A stretch of 7,390 bases of DNA from assembly GCA_028707745.1 (NCBI GenBank), contig JAQWAJ010000078.1, positions 1-7,390 on the forward strand, read 5' to 3'. Numbering within the stretch: position 1 is the stretch's first letter; each line of letters opens with the position of its first letter. Positions 1 through 7,371 of the stretch are shown one piece after another. A program made the position numbers and the translations under genes. The stretch is from Bacteroidales bacterium (lineage in GTDB: Bacteria; Bacteroidota; Bacteroidia; Bacteroidales; UBA12481). The notes under the pieces were generated by a model. It ran no database searches. It saw nothing but the letters and a program-made list of their open reading frames with translations, and was not told the origin of the DNA.

Positions 1-3000
1 ATAGATATCAGTCTTTTCGGGAGTTCTGAGCAGTTTCAGGTTAAAGAGATTTTCCCCCAGCCGGATATTTTCTGCTGAGGCAGAATCCCAGTCGAGCGGG
101 AAATCCGCAGAAATCCCGATTGTGTTGTTCATCGCGTCGGGATCCAGTCCGAGCATCCCCTCGATGGCTGGCTGGAGCACCATGGTTTCACTCCAGGCCT
201 GGTGGCGGCACACTCCGAAATACTTGTATTCAGTGCCATGCAGCACCTCTTCGATATATCCCAGCGACCAGTGTTTGTACACCAGCAGGTTGCTCATCAT
301 TTTGGAGTATCCCAGAACCGGATATCCGGCGGCGTAATCGCCCAGTGAGGCCCAGCCGGTAAACAGCGGCCATACGCTACCGGTGTGGTATCCGCCGGGA
401 GCAAAGAATTTTGCCTTTTCACTCACGATCCGCGTCCCCCAGTCGGTGGTGAAATTGCAGGATGCGATCTGCTCGACGACACTTTTAACTTTCTGATTAT
501 CTTCAAATTGCTTCCAGTAAACCGGGACTGCTGTCATCACCGAGGGTTCAACCAGATAGCTGCCATCTTTATACAATCCGTGGTTGAAGAATTGGGTTTT
601 CGGGTTCCAGAAATTTTGATTGAGCTTCTGCAAAACGATCGCCTCTTCCTGCGCATATTTTTGCGCCAGGTCAGTTAACCCGATGTTCTCAGCCATATAG
701 GATGCCTGTTTCAGGGCCTCGGCCCAGCACGAAACCATGTATTGTGTGGTGTGTGTGCCATACAGGTCGCCTCCCTCTTCCCAGCCATGGCCCTGTTGCG
801 TATTTTCAATCAGATGGTCGCCGTCGGTATCCGTGGAATAGCAAAAATCGATGGCCTTTTTGATTGCCGGCCACTCTTTGCGAATCAGGGCGGTGTCGCC
901 TGAATGATGTAAATATTTGCCTGCTAAGACGATATATAACGGAGTGGCATCGGCGGCATCGTAATGGGCAATTCCCGAGGTGGTCAGCTCATGGTAGATT
1001 TTCCCGGATATATCCTGATATCTGGAGAAGAGTTCCAGCACCGTCTTTACCCGGTCGAAATCGCCGTAATCCAATACGGCAAAGCTGCTCCAAACGGCAT
1101 CGCGACCGAAATACCAGGCGTAGCCCGGCCTGCCGTTTACCTTGTGTCCGCCCTTCCAACCGTAATCGGTGGTGGCGTATCCGGCAACCAGCGAACGCCC
1201 CACGCCGGGGGTGTTCACGATAAAACGGTCGGTGCCCGCAACGGCCCATTTATATCCGGTGTTAAAATCCGCATCGGGACCGGTGATGCTGAGTTTACCG
1301 TTGAAGAGCGATTTTGCGTTGGCAACAGCCGCCAGATACACGCTTTTCGGATCGAGCATCGCGCGTCGATAGGCACTTACTGCCTCCGTAAACCCGGTGG
1401 CCGATGTAGCCAGCACCACATCCACCGTTTCTGAAGGTTTCAGGGTAACAGTCATTCCGGCCTTCACGAGAAGACCCTCGCTGGCTGCAGAAATCCGCTT
1501 GCCGGCCGGCTGGTTCACCCCGACTACCGTCACAAAGTCGCCGGTCTTATTCCGGATCACCCAACCATTCAGCCCTTCGTCCCAGCCATATCGGATTGAT
1601 CCCGTGACTTTTTCGGAGTAAGGCCACATAAACCGGAGATTGCTTTTAAACAAAATATTGATCTCAGCGGGCTCATTTCCGGTATATTCATAATGAATCA
1701 CCGCAGTACCATCGGTGGGATGGCAGCTAATGATTTCTATGAGTATCTGCTTATCTATCTGATAGGTACGGGTAAAAGATTCCGGCCCGATAACGATTTT
1801 CGGGGCCAACTGGTTCAGCCTCACCGGTTGCCCGCCGGCAAACTGCACCGAGACTTCATAGTCGCGCATGGCCATGAACGGATGCGCCCAAACCTCATCG
1901 ATTCCGCCCGATTCCTTGCCCATGATCACCATCCGCTCGCCGGCAATATCCCACATGTTTGTGGCGCCGGCAGGATTGGTCAGGTCGATGGGGTTCGGCG
2001 TTACCTCCCATTTTACCGGGGCGCCAAGCTTGCACGCTGCTGAAGAGAACTCTTCGGCCGTCACCTTTCCGGGTTCAAAATCCCAGTAGCGTACCGGGGT
2101 TTCAGTATGCTGTCCGCTCAACCAGGCAAACACGTTTGTAGTGAATTTCTCGAGATGGGCCCGGTTGTAATTATCCTGTCCGAAATACTGATAGGCTCCG
2201 GCAGCCAGAATTTTTCCCTTGCCGACATTATATTCCGTGATCAGCTTACTGTCCTCATACAGAAATATATATGCCCAATCCACCGCCACCACGTGACCCT
2301 GAGGAATACTTGAACCGAAATAACCGATTCTCCTGACTTTAACATCCACTTTCGGAGCATAAGTGTATGCGCCTCCCAGTAGTCCGTCGAATATCGGATG
2401 GGTGCGGAACCCGTGCAATCCGAGCTTCCGCCCGTCGCCCTTGTCGAACAGATCTACATAGTTTACCTCCGGGGCACTCTTTTCCACCCCCAGATAAGGC
2501 AAAAGCCGCATGGCATCCATCGTAAGATACAAGTTACCACCAGATTCCACATATTTCCGGAGTGCGGCAATAGTCTGTTTCGAGGTGTCGGCAGCCGTGA
2601 GAACCGTATCGGTTTTGTGGTACCAGAGAACCGGAAGTTCCTGCGGATTTTTCAGCTTTTTCAGGTCAGCGAAAGTGAGTTCACTCACCTGGCAGTTTTT
2701 TTGTGCGAAAGTGAGAGCGGCCTGCTGTTCGCGATTCGAATCGCTGATCAGAAATCCGAGGGAAATGGGCGCGCGCAGCGCGCCCGTACAGCGTTGGGGC
2801 GTGCTGCGCACGCCCTTATCAGATACGTTGGCAGAGGCTTCGTCTTTGAGGGCAGATTCCCAGTTGGTGACATACCTCCACCAGTTGTTGAGGTGCCCGT
2901 CGGCCGGGTTGATGCCGGTAAAATGGGGGATGTGACTGAACCAGTACGACATCCATCCGATGTGCGTGCATTGCCATTCGGAGCAATCGACGGTACGGGT

Positions 3001-3951
3001 CATATCTGATTTTATATCCGGATAGGTATTCCAGCCATCGGCACATGAAGTTACCGGGGTTTTATTGATCCAGTCGTAATCCTGGGCGCCGTTCGGCGGG
3101 AAATGGATGTTCCCGATGTTGGCTTGTCCCGGGTGCGTCTTTTCATGACGGGTATATTTTTCCCAGTTGTTGGGATCTGCCACATTGTTCTCCCATCGGC
3201 CGTACAAGTGCCACATGACCGATTCAAACCGGTGACCGTAACTTTCCATGGCGAGCTCCACATTACGTTCATAATTGAGGCCCATCACCACCAGTAGCTT
3301 TTCATTGGCGGTTGTAGTGGTAGGATCGGAGTTAAGCCAGAATCCGGTTTTGCCGCAATAGTTTGATTCCCACATCCCTCCGTAGGGGAACGACCATACC
3401 CATACCTCATTGATCTCATCACGGTCGCGCATCTTGTCGAATCCGTAATACTCCACAAACCGCTTGTAATCGAAGTGCGTACCCGACCCTTTCAGCGTTT
3501 CCCAGTTGGGTTCCAGCAGCAGTTTCAGCATCTCGTTCATCCCGATCGGGCGGTTGTTATCGTTCCGGTCGGAAAACAGCATGGTGTCGTCGATCACTTT
3601 AACTATCTCATAATCAATGGTGCCGTGACAAACTTTTTCCATCATGGCTTCATACTCCTGATTCAGCTTGAACGGATCGTTCCAGGTGAATTTATATCCC
3701 GGGGTTTTCACCACTTCATGCATGCGTTTGCCGCCATATTGGGGAAGAACAGGATCTTCGATGACGACTGCTACTTTTACCTTCCGGGGAGCGTCCGCCG
3801 GAAGCTGCGCCAGGGCAGAGGGCTTAGAGCAGAGGGCAGAGGGCTTAGAGCAGAGGGCAGAGGGCTTAGAGCAGAGGGCAGAGGGCAAAAGGCATAGGGC
3901 AGAAATCAGGAAAAAGAAAGAAGGAAAAGGGATAAAGGAGTGTCTTTTCAT
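1..3951 (-). CDS. Secreted multidomain protein: uncharacterised N-domain, GATase1-like domain, glycogen-debranching-like glycosidase (partial, C-terminus missing)
   Basis: Translating the minus strand from ATG at 3951 gives 1317 codons with no stop, so the gene continues past the left edge. Residues 1-48 form a long signal peptide ending ALA|Q. Residues about 53-375 match my recollection of an uncharacterised secreted family (KVAVVIEDP, VWSFPYGG near 184, ESYGHRFES near 236-244, GNIHFPPN near 280, VDCSEWQC near 320). Residues about 396-620 look like a class I glutamine-amidotransferase-like fold (LRKYVESGGNLYLT) without an obvious catalytic triad. From about 680 the protein resembles bacterial glycogen-debranching-like enzymes: a beta-sandwich (SNLRFMWPY near 770), then an (alpha/alpha)6 barrel with WYFGRDAVW near 945, HEL near 987, GHGWEEGG near 1053, HTGSVWPLFTGW and HQAWSETMVLQP. 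The likely activity is hydrolysis of alpha-glycosidic bonds in the periplasm or at the surface; the acidic residues at GWEEGG are candidate catalytic groups. Only the C-terminal beta domain should be missing. The overall fold is confident; substrate is unknown. Confidence 0.88.
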   Translation of the reverse strand, partial: MKRHSFIPFPSFFFLISALCLLPSALCSKPSALCSKPSALCSKPSALAQLPADAPRKVKVAVVIEDPVLPQYGGKRMHEVVKTPGYKFTWNDPFKLNQEYEAMMEKVCHGTIDYEIVKVIDDTMLFSDRNDNNRPIGMNEMLKLLLEPNWETLKGSGTHFDYKRFVEYYGFDKMRDRDEINEVWVWSFPYGGMWESNYCGKTGFWLNSDPTTTTANEKLLVVMGLNYERNVELAMESYGHRFESVMWHLYGRWENNVADPNNWEKYTRHEKTHPGQANIGNIHFPPNGAQDYDWINKTPVTSCADGWNTYPDIKSDMTRTVDCSEWQCTHIGWMSYWFSHIPHFTGINPADGHLNNWWRYVTNWESALKDEASANVSDKGVRSTPQRCTGALRAPISLGFLISDSNREQQAALTFAQKNCQVSELTFADLKKLKNPQELPVLWYHKTDTVLTAADTSKQTIAALRKYVESGGNLYLTMDAMRLLPYLGVEKSAPEVNYVDLFDKGDGRKLGLHGFRTHPIFDGLLGGAYTYAPKVDVKVRRIGYFGSSIPQGHVVAVDWAYIFLYEDSKLITEYNVGKGKILAAGAYQYFGQDNYNRAHLEKFTTNVFAWLSGQHTETPVRYWDFEPGKVTAEEFSSAACKLGAPVKWEVTPNPIDLTNPAGATNMWDIAGERMVIMGKESGGIDEVWAHPFMAMRDYEVSVQFAGGQPVRLNQLAPKIVIGPESFTRTYQIDKQILIEIISCHPTDGTAVIHYEYTGNEPAEINILFKSNLRFMWPYSEKVTGSIRYGWDEGLNGWVIRNKTGDFVTVVGVNQPAGKRISAASEGLLVKAGMTVTLKPSETVDVVLATSATGFTEAVSAYRRAMLDPKSVYLAAVANAKSLFNGKLSITGPDADFNTGYKWAVAGTDRFIVNTPGVGRSLVAGYATTDYGWKGGHKVNGRPGYAWYFGRDAVWSSFAVLDYGDFDRVKTVLELFSRYQDISGKIYHELTTSGIAHYDAADATPLYIVLAGKYLHHSGDTALIRKEWPAIKKAIDFCYSTDTDGDHLIENTQQGHGWEEGGDLYGTHTTQYMVSCWAEALKQASYMAENIGLTDLAQKYAQEEAIVLQKLNQNFWNPKTQFFNHGLYKDGSYLVEPSVMTAVPVYWKQFEDNQKVKSVVEQIASCNFTTDWGTRIVSEKAKFFAPGGYHTGSVWPLFTGWASLGDYAAGYPVLGYSKMMSNLLVYKHWSLGYIEEVLHGTEYKYFGVCRHQAWSETMVLQPAIEGMLGLDPDAMNNTIGISADFPLDWDSASAENIRLGENLFNLKLLRTPEKTDIY
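2767..2815. repeat. GC-rich double-hairpin (REP-like) palindromic element carried in frame
   Basis: Two perfect 8-bp stems with 3-base loops stand side by side. The first is GGGCGCGC/GCGCGCCC (2767-2774 and 2778-2785, loop GCA). The second is GGGCGTGC/GCACGCCC (2797-2804 and 2808-2815, loop TGC). An 11-base spacer separates them. The reverse complement of hairpin 1 differs from hairpin 2 at only two bases, and these form a compensating pair, so the element is an inverted pair of the same hairpin. It has 40 G or C in 49 bases, far above its surroundings. On the minus strand it encodes GVRSTPQRCTGALRAP (about residues 379-395 of the large protein), in the linker between the N-terminal and the amidotransferase-like domains. 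The hairpins are seen directly; mobility is inferred. Confidence 0.8.
3810..3900. repeat. Heptanucleotide satellite with 21-bp higher-order unit, inside a signal-peptide coding region
   Basis: On the plus strand the tract reads as 13 consecutive heptamers related to AGAGGGC. Every third core unit is TTAGAGC, giving three perfect 21-bp copies at 3820-3840, 3841-3861 and 3862-3882. The flanking heptamers (CCAGGGC on the left, AAAAGGC and ATAGGGC on the right) are decayed copies. Read on the minus strand it encodes SALCLLP followed by three copies of SALCSKP and then SALAQ, at residues 17-49 of the large secreted protein. Gain or loss of a 21-bp unit keeps the frame, whereas a single heptamer would shift it. 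Confidence 0.95.
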
Positions 3952-3970
3952 GGCTGAAAAATTAAGGTTC

Positions 3971-4000
3971 TAAAGGTAGGGAAAAGGATTTTCTGTCGAA
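3971..4000 (-). promoter_or_regulatory. Candidate Bacteroidota-type promoter for the large secreted gene
   Basis: On the minus strand TACCTTTA (3971-3978) matches the Bacteroidota -7 consensus TAnnTTTG at all but the last base. TTCG (3997-4000) sits 18 bases upstream and matches the -33 TTTG box at three of four bases. The implied transcription start is near 3964, leaving a leader of about 13 bases before ATG 3951. No Shine-Dalgarno sequence is evident, which is usual for this phylum. The prediction rests on consensus matching alone. Confidence 0.35.
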
Positions 4001-4094
4001 CCGATGTTCTTCGGCAGGCGGGGTGATAATTATTGCGGTTTCGGATTATCTTGCAGGCACGTTAAAACTGAAATAAACATTATCTGAAATCATA

Positions 4095-5723
4095 ATGAAA
4101 CGGACTTATTTGCTGGCGCTTGCGCTGGGGACAATTCTGGCCGTGACTGACGGGCAGGCACAAGAGAGCAAGGTTATCAAAAAGATGATCGAGATCGGGC
4201 AGACGGATAATCAGACCATGAATCATCTGGATGTCCTTTGCAACCGGTTTGGTGGAAGGATACTGGGATCTGACGCTTACGAAAATGCCGCAGACTGGTG
4301 TGTTTCTCAATTCAAAAAGTGGGGCATGGAAGCCGGGCTGGATGAAGCCGGTGTGTTGCCGGTTGGGTTCAACCGCGGTCCCTGGTTTGGCCGGTTGCTG
4401 AGTGAGAACGGCATGGATCTGCATTTTGCCACCCCATCCTATACCTCTGGTACACATGGTGTTCAGCGTGGGCATGTGCTGATCGAACCCAAATCACAGC
4501 GCGAATTCGACAAGATGAAAGGCGCACTTAAAGGAGCCTGGGTACTCATCTCCGGAGAAAACTCAGGTTGGCCGATCGACTATTCGGCCGATGGGGATAC
4601 CCGTAGAGCCAAAATCATTGCCAAAAACGATTCCATCAATAAGCTCAACTTCGAAATCATGATGGAAAACCGCCGTATCCGCGAAGCCGAAAGAAAATAT
4701 CAGGAGGCGCTGAAAAAAGATCCGAACACGCCACGGGAAAGTCCGAAAGCAGAAGAGAAAAAACCCTTTCCATTGATCGAAGAACCTGCACTTTTCTACA
4801 AACAGATGCGCGAAGCCGGCATACTGGGCATCATCCAGTCGAGCCCGGTTCCGATCCAGGCACTGTACGACCGCAAGAATATCGACAACATGACTTTCGA
4901 AACGTTACCTACGGTTCCCGATATCAAGCTGGAGGACAAGCAGTACGACGTGATTAAAAAGATGGCCGAAGAGCGCCGGTATTTCCAGCTGGAGTTCGAT
5001 ATCCGCAACTATTTCAGGATGGGTCCGGTGAAATACTACAACGTGATCGGAAAAATCAAAGGCACCAAATATCCCGATGAATATGTGATCATGGGCGGTC
5101 ACCTCGATTGTTTCGATGTGGCATCCGGCGGCGTGGATGACGGATCAGGAGCTACCCCTGCCATGGAGGCTGCACGCCTGATCATGGCAGCCGGTGGAAA
5201 ACCGGAACGCACCATTCTGGTTTGCTTGTGGGCCGGCGAAGAGTTCGGACTGCTGGGCTCAAAAAGCTGGGTGATGAAGAATAAGGATAAATGGGGTAAA
5301 ATCTCCAACTATTTCAACCGCGACGGCGGTCCGGAGTGTGCCGTAAGCATTACGGTTCCCGAAGCTATGTATGCCGATTTCGAAAAGGTATGCAAACCGC
5401 TTAACAGTATTAATCCCGATTTCCCGTTTACCCTGATCAAACGGACCGATGAACCCAGGCCCCGGCCAACCGGTGCAGGCGGATCTGATCACGCCTATTT
5501 TGCCATGAACGGAATACCGACTTTAGGTTTTGGCCTGGCTGATTCCAAAGGATATAATTTCAACTATGGCGAAATCTGGCACACCGAACGTGATATGTTC
5601 AACATGAGCATCCCCGAATATCAGAAACATACCGCAGTGGTCACAGCCGTTGTGGTTTACGGATTAGCCAATCTGGATCATATCCTGTCGAGGGAAGGGC
5701 TGTTTGCCGAAGAGAAAAAATAA
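4095..5723 (+). CDS. Secreted M28-family zinc peptidase with PA-type insertion
   Basis: The 542-residue product starts with a signal peptide (MKRTYLLALALGTILAV, likely cleaved near GQA|Q at 22/23). It should be a co-catalytic di-zinc exopeptidase of family M28 removing N-terminal amino acids from peptides in the periplasm or outside the cell. All expected ligands are present: H336 and D338 in GGHLD, bridging D348 in GVDDGSG, the catalytic/ligand pair E382-E383 in AGEEFG, D410 in FNRDGG and H466 in GGSDHAYF. Residues about 105-290 hold a protease-associated-like segment (GAWVLISG near 147-154), interrupted by a highly charged, probably helical stretch at about 166-226. The ATG at 4095 is preceded by AT-rich sequence without a Shine-Dalgarno. 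The gene is divergent from the large glycosidase gene (143 bases between starts) and convergent with the GH43 gene, so it is probably its own transcription unit. I saw no convincing promoter box for it. Family assignment is firm; substrate preference is unknown. Confidence 0.95.
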   Translation: MKRTYLLALALGTILAVTDGQAQESKVIKKMIEIGQTDNQTMNHLDVLCNRFGGRILGSDAYENAADWCVSQFKKWGMEAGLDEAGVLPVGFNRGPWFGRLLSENGMDLHFATPSYTSGTHGVQRGHVLIEPKSQREFDKMKGALKGAWVLISGENSGWPIDYSADGDTRRAKIIAKNDSINKLNFEIMMENRRIREAERKYQEALKKDPNTPRESPKAEEKKPFPLIEEPALFYKQMREAGILGIIQSSPVPIQALYDRKNIDNMTFETLPTVPDIKLEDKQYDVIKKMAEERRYFQLEFDIRNYFRMGPVKYYNVIGKIKGTKYPDEYVIMGGHLDCFDVASGGVDDGSGATPAMEAARLIMAAGGKPERTILVCLWAGEEFGLLGSKSWVMKNKDKWGKISNYFNRDGGPECAVSITVPEAMYADFEKVCKPLNSINPDFPFTLIKRTDEPRPRPTGAGGSDHAYFAMNGIPTLGFGLADSKGYNFNYGEIWHTERDMFNMSIPEYQKHTAVVTAVVVYGLANLDHILSREGLFAEEKK

Positions 5724-5754
5724 TCCGGGAGTTTCTGCAGCAACCGATCCGGAT
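5715..5754 (-). terminator. Weak candidate intrinsic terminator for the GH43 transcript
   Basis: Read on the minus strand, ATCCGG (5749-5754) can pair with CCGGAT (5723-5728) across a 20-base loop, followed directly by TATTTTTT (5715-5722). The T-run lies over the last codons of the convergent peptidase gene. The stem is only six pairs and the loop is long, so this is a tentative call. If real, the GH43 transcript would include the doubtful ORF at 5761-5952. Confidence 0.25.
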
Positions 5755-5760
5755 CTGTCT

Positions 5761-5952
5761 CTACAGGAATTTGTCCAGCCGGTCCATCACATTGGCTAGC
5801 GGTGTGGCTATTGCATTAACAAACTGATAGTTACCAGTTCGACTCCCTTTAATTTCGAGCTGTATCGGGCAGGCTTCACTCTGAATGGCCATAATCCTGA
5901 ACAAGGGTGAACTCAGGTCACTGATTGCGGCAAGTTTCTGAGCCTTTATCAC
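5761..5952 (-). CDS. Doubtful 63-codon ORF just after the GH43 gene
   Basis: The ORF starts with GTG at 5952, lies in the same frame as the GH43 gene and begins three bases after its TAA stop. The product (MIKAQKLAAISDLSSPLFRI... ending MDRLDKFL) has no signal peptide, membrane segment or motif I recognise. Codon choice is not unlike the neighbouring genes, so it could be a small co-transcribed gene or the degraded 3' end of an older gene. It could equally be chance open frame in a 232-base convergent gap. No Shine-Dalgarno sequence helps decide. Confidence 0.2.
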   Translation of the reverse strand: MIKAQKLAAISDLSSPLFRIMAIQSEACPIQLEIKGSRTGNYQFVNAIATPLANVMDRLDKFL

Positions 5953-5955
5953 CGA

Positions 5956-6918
5956 TTAGTTAGAGACCGTCATTTTTACCGGTTTGATCAGCCCCTGTTC
6001 ATCGAAATACATCCGGTCGATGCAGGTTTCCCGTGAATTGCCATCAGTTTCGGTCAATGGCCGGCGATGGTAAACGATATACCACTCGTCCTTGCCAGGA
6101 ACTTTAATCACTGAATGATGTCCGGCACCGGTGGCAATCTTCGGATCCTGCTGCAGCACCTTGCCGATCCGTTTGAACGGTCCGAATGGCGAATCTGCGA
6201 TGGCATAAGCCACACAATAATCGGGACCGGTCCAGCCGCCCTCCGACCACATAAAATAGTATTTTCCGTTACGGATAAACATAAACGGTCCCTCCACATA
6301 ACCTTCAGGAGTGATCTCCCGAAATGTGGTGCTATCACTGAACGGAACAAACCCGGTAAAATCGTTTTTCATTTTGGCGATATTGCAGTGCCTCCATCCA
6401 CCATAAATCAGGTAATACTGACCATCGGCATCTTTAAAAGCAAACTGGTCGATCGGCTGGGCGCCATTGTAGAACCTGTCGATCAACGGTTTACCCAGAT
6501 AATCCCTGAACGGTCCCGATGGCTTATCCGCCACGGCCACGCCTATTCCGCCCTTTTGCTGGTCATTCTGAATATCGTTTGCCCCGAAAAAGAAATAGTA
6601 TTTCCCCTCCTTCTCAATCACCGAAGGGGCCCACATGGCCCGTTTGGCCCACTTTACAGCCACCGTATCCAGCACCTGCGGGTGTTTGGTCCAGGTGACC
6701 AGATCGGTCGATGAAAATGCATCGAAAAACACCTGTTTCCCGTATCTGGCCGAGAAGGTCGGATAGATCCAGTAGGTATCGCCGAACACCACGCCCTCAG
6801 GATCGGCATACCATCCCGGGAACACCGGATTTTTCGGGGTGGTTGATTTTGATGCATTTTGAGAATAAGAAGTTGTCAATGTGGTAATTAACAATATCGG
6901 AAGGAATAGTTTTTTCAT
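5956..6918 (-). CDS. Secreted glycoside hydrolase family 43 enzyme
   Basis: I place the start at ATG 6918 (MKKLFLPILLITT), because it gives a standard signal peptide cleaved near SYS|QN; an in-frame ATG at 6927 would add three residues (MII). Numbering from 6927, the five-bladed beta-propeller of GH43 carries the three expected acidic residues: D42 in GWYADPEG (base), D160 in QPIDQFAFKDADG (pKa modulator) and E212 in YVEGPFM (acid). The GAGHHSV motif near 268-273 and the typical ending GLIKPVKMT are also present. Family members cleave arabinofuranosyl, xylosyl or related side chains and backbones of plant-type glycans; the exact substrate cannot be read here. The length (320 residues) fits a single-domain enzyme without a C-terminal sandwich. 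It lies 60 bases downstream of the cupin gene on the same strand, suggesting co-transcription. A 7-of-8 match to the -7 box (GATCTTTG, 6953-6960) lies in the gap but lacks a -33 partner. Confidence 0.93.
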   Translation of the reverse strand: MKKLFLPILLITTLTTSYSQNASKSTTPKNPVFPGWYADPEGVVFGDTYWIYPTFSARYGKQVFFDAFSSTDLVTWTKHPQVLDTVAVKWAKRAMWAPSVIEKEGKYYFFFGANDIQNDQQKGGIGVAVADKPSGPFRDYLGKPLIDRFYNGAQPIDQFAFKDADGQYYLIYGGWRHCNIAKMKNDFTGFVPFSDSTTFREITPEGYVEGPFMFIRNGKYYFMWSEGGWTGPDYCVAYAIADSPFGPFKRIGKVLQQDPKIATGAGHHSVIKVPGKDEWYIVYHRRPLTETDGNSRETCIDRMYFDEQGLIKPVKMTVSN

Positions 6919-6978
6919 GATAATCATTTTCAGCGTATTTGTTGTCCGGCCTCAAAGATCAGAAAAATCCGGTTGTTT

Positions 6979-7371
6979 TTATTGGCCATTTCCATGAAGG
7001 GAAAGCTCCACATACCGTTCGCTGATAAAACGCGGGGTGCAAACCGCCAGAAAGATCAGATCGGCATGACCGGTGTTGGAGATCCGCTGGGGGATACCCG
7101 GCGGAATGGTGACGGCATCTCCCGGATGGACTTCGCGTGGCGGATCATCCCCCACCCCCACACTTCCCGATCCTTCGAGAATCAGGTAGCGCTCGACGAT
7201 TCCCGTGAGGGCATGCCATCGGGTGGTTTCGCCCGGCAGCACCCTGGCGCGCGCCACTGATACCAAAGGATCGGAAGGACTATTCAGCAGCTCGGTGATA
7301 AAACAATTCTCTTCGAAAAAATACTCTTTTGGCATTCCTTTGTCGGGTGTCATGGCGGGTACTGTTTTCAT
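6979..7371 (-). CDS. Small single-domain cupin protein
   Basis: The 130-residue product, taken from ATG 7371 (the TTG just upstream is a less likely start), is a single cupin beta-barrel with no signal peptide, so it should be cytoplasmic. Motif 1 is seen as PGETTRWHALTGIVERYLILEGSG (shortened: H53, E60, G67) and motif 2 as PGDAVTIPPGIPQRISNTG (P91, N99). It ends with the CTPRF signature that I recall from a widespread uncharacterised cupin family. The second histidine of the usual HxH is L55 and the motif 2 histidine is Q95, so classical four-ligand metal binding is unlikely or altered; I recall this pattern as normal for that family. The protein may bind a small sugar or acid ligand. Its position directly upstream of the GH43 gene, same strand, suggests a shared transcript, with the promoter outside the window on the right. 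Confidence 0.88.
   Translation of the reverse strand: MKTVPAMTPDKGMPKEYFFEENCFITELLNSPSDPLVSVARARVLPGETTRWHALTGIVERYLILEGSGSVGVGDDPPREVHPGDAVTIPPGIPQRISNTGHADLIFLAVCTPRFISERYVELSLHGNGQ

Noticed and set aside
318..329. Perfect 12-base palindrome CCGGATATCCGG
   Set aside because: It lies inside conserved coding sequence of the large gene, is single in the window, and its codons (AGYPV) fit the protein family, so chance is the simplest explanation.
2398..3009. 203-codon open frame on the plus strand
   Set aside because: It is antisense to the large minus-strand gene, whose frame carries recognisable domain motifs throughout; the plus-strand product resembles nothing and is a shadow.
3880..3951. 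Lipoprotein signal (SALC) in the large protein
   Set aside because: The residue before the cysteine is leucine rather than G, A or S, and an ALA|Q type I cleavage site follows the repeats, so a lipobox is unlikely.
3475..3973. Two overlapping plus-strand ORFs with repeated GLRAEGR or EQRAEGL peptides
   Set aside because: The peptide repeats merely reflect the heptamer satellite read antisense; the real gene is on the minus strand with a signal peptide.
6115..6714. 199-codon open frame on the plus strand
   Set aside because: It is antisense to the GH43 gene, which has all catalytic motifs; no family features appear in the plus-strand product.
6953..6960. Minus-strand GATCTTTG as a separate GH43 promoter
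   Set aside because: It matches seven of eight -7 positions, but no TTTG-like -33 box lies at the right distance, and the short gap after the cupin gene favours a shared transcript.
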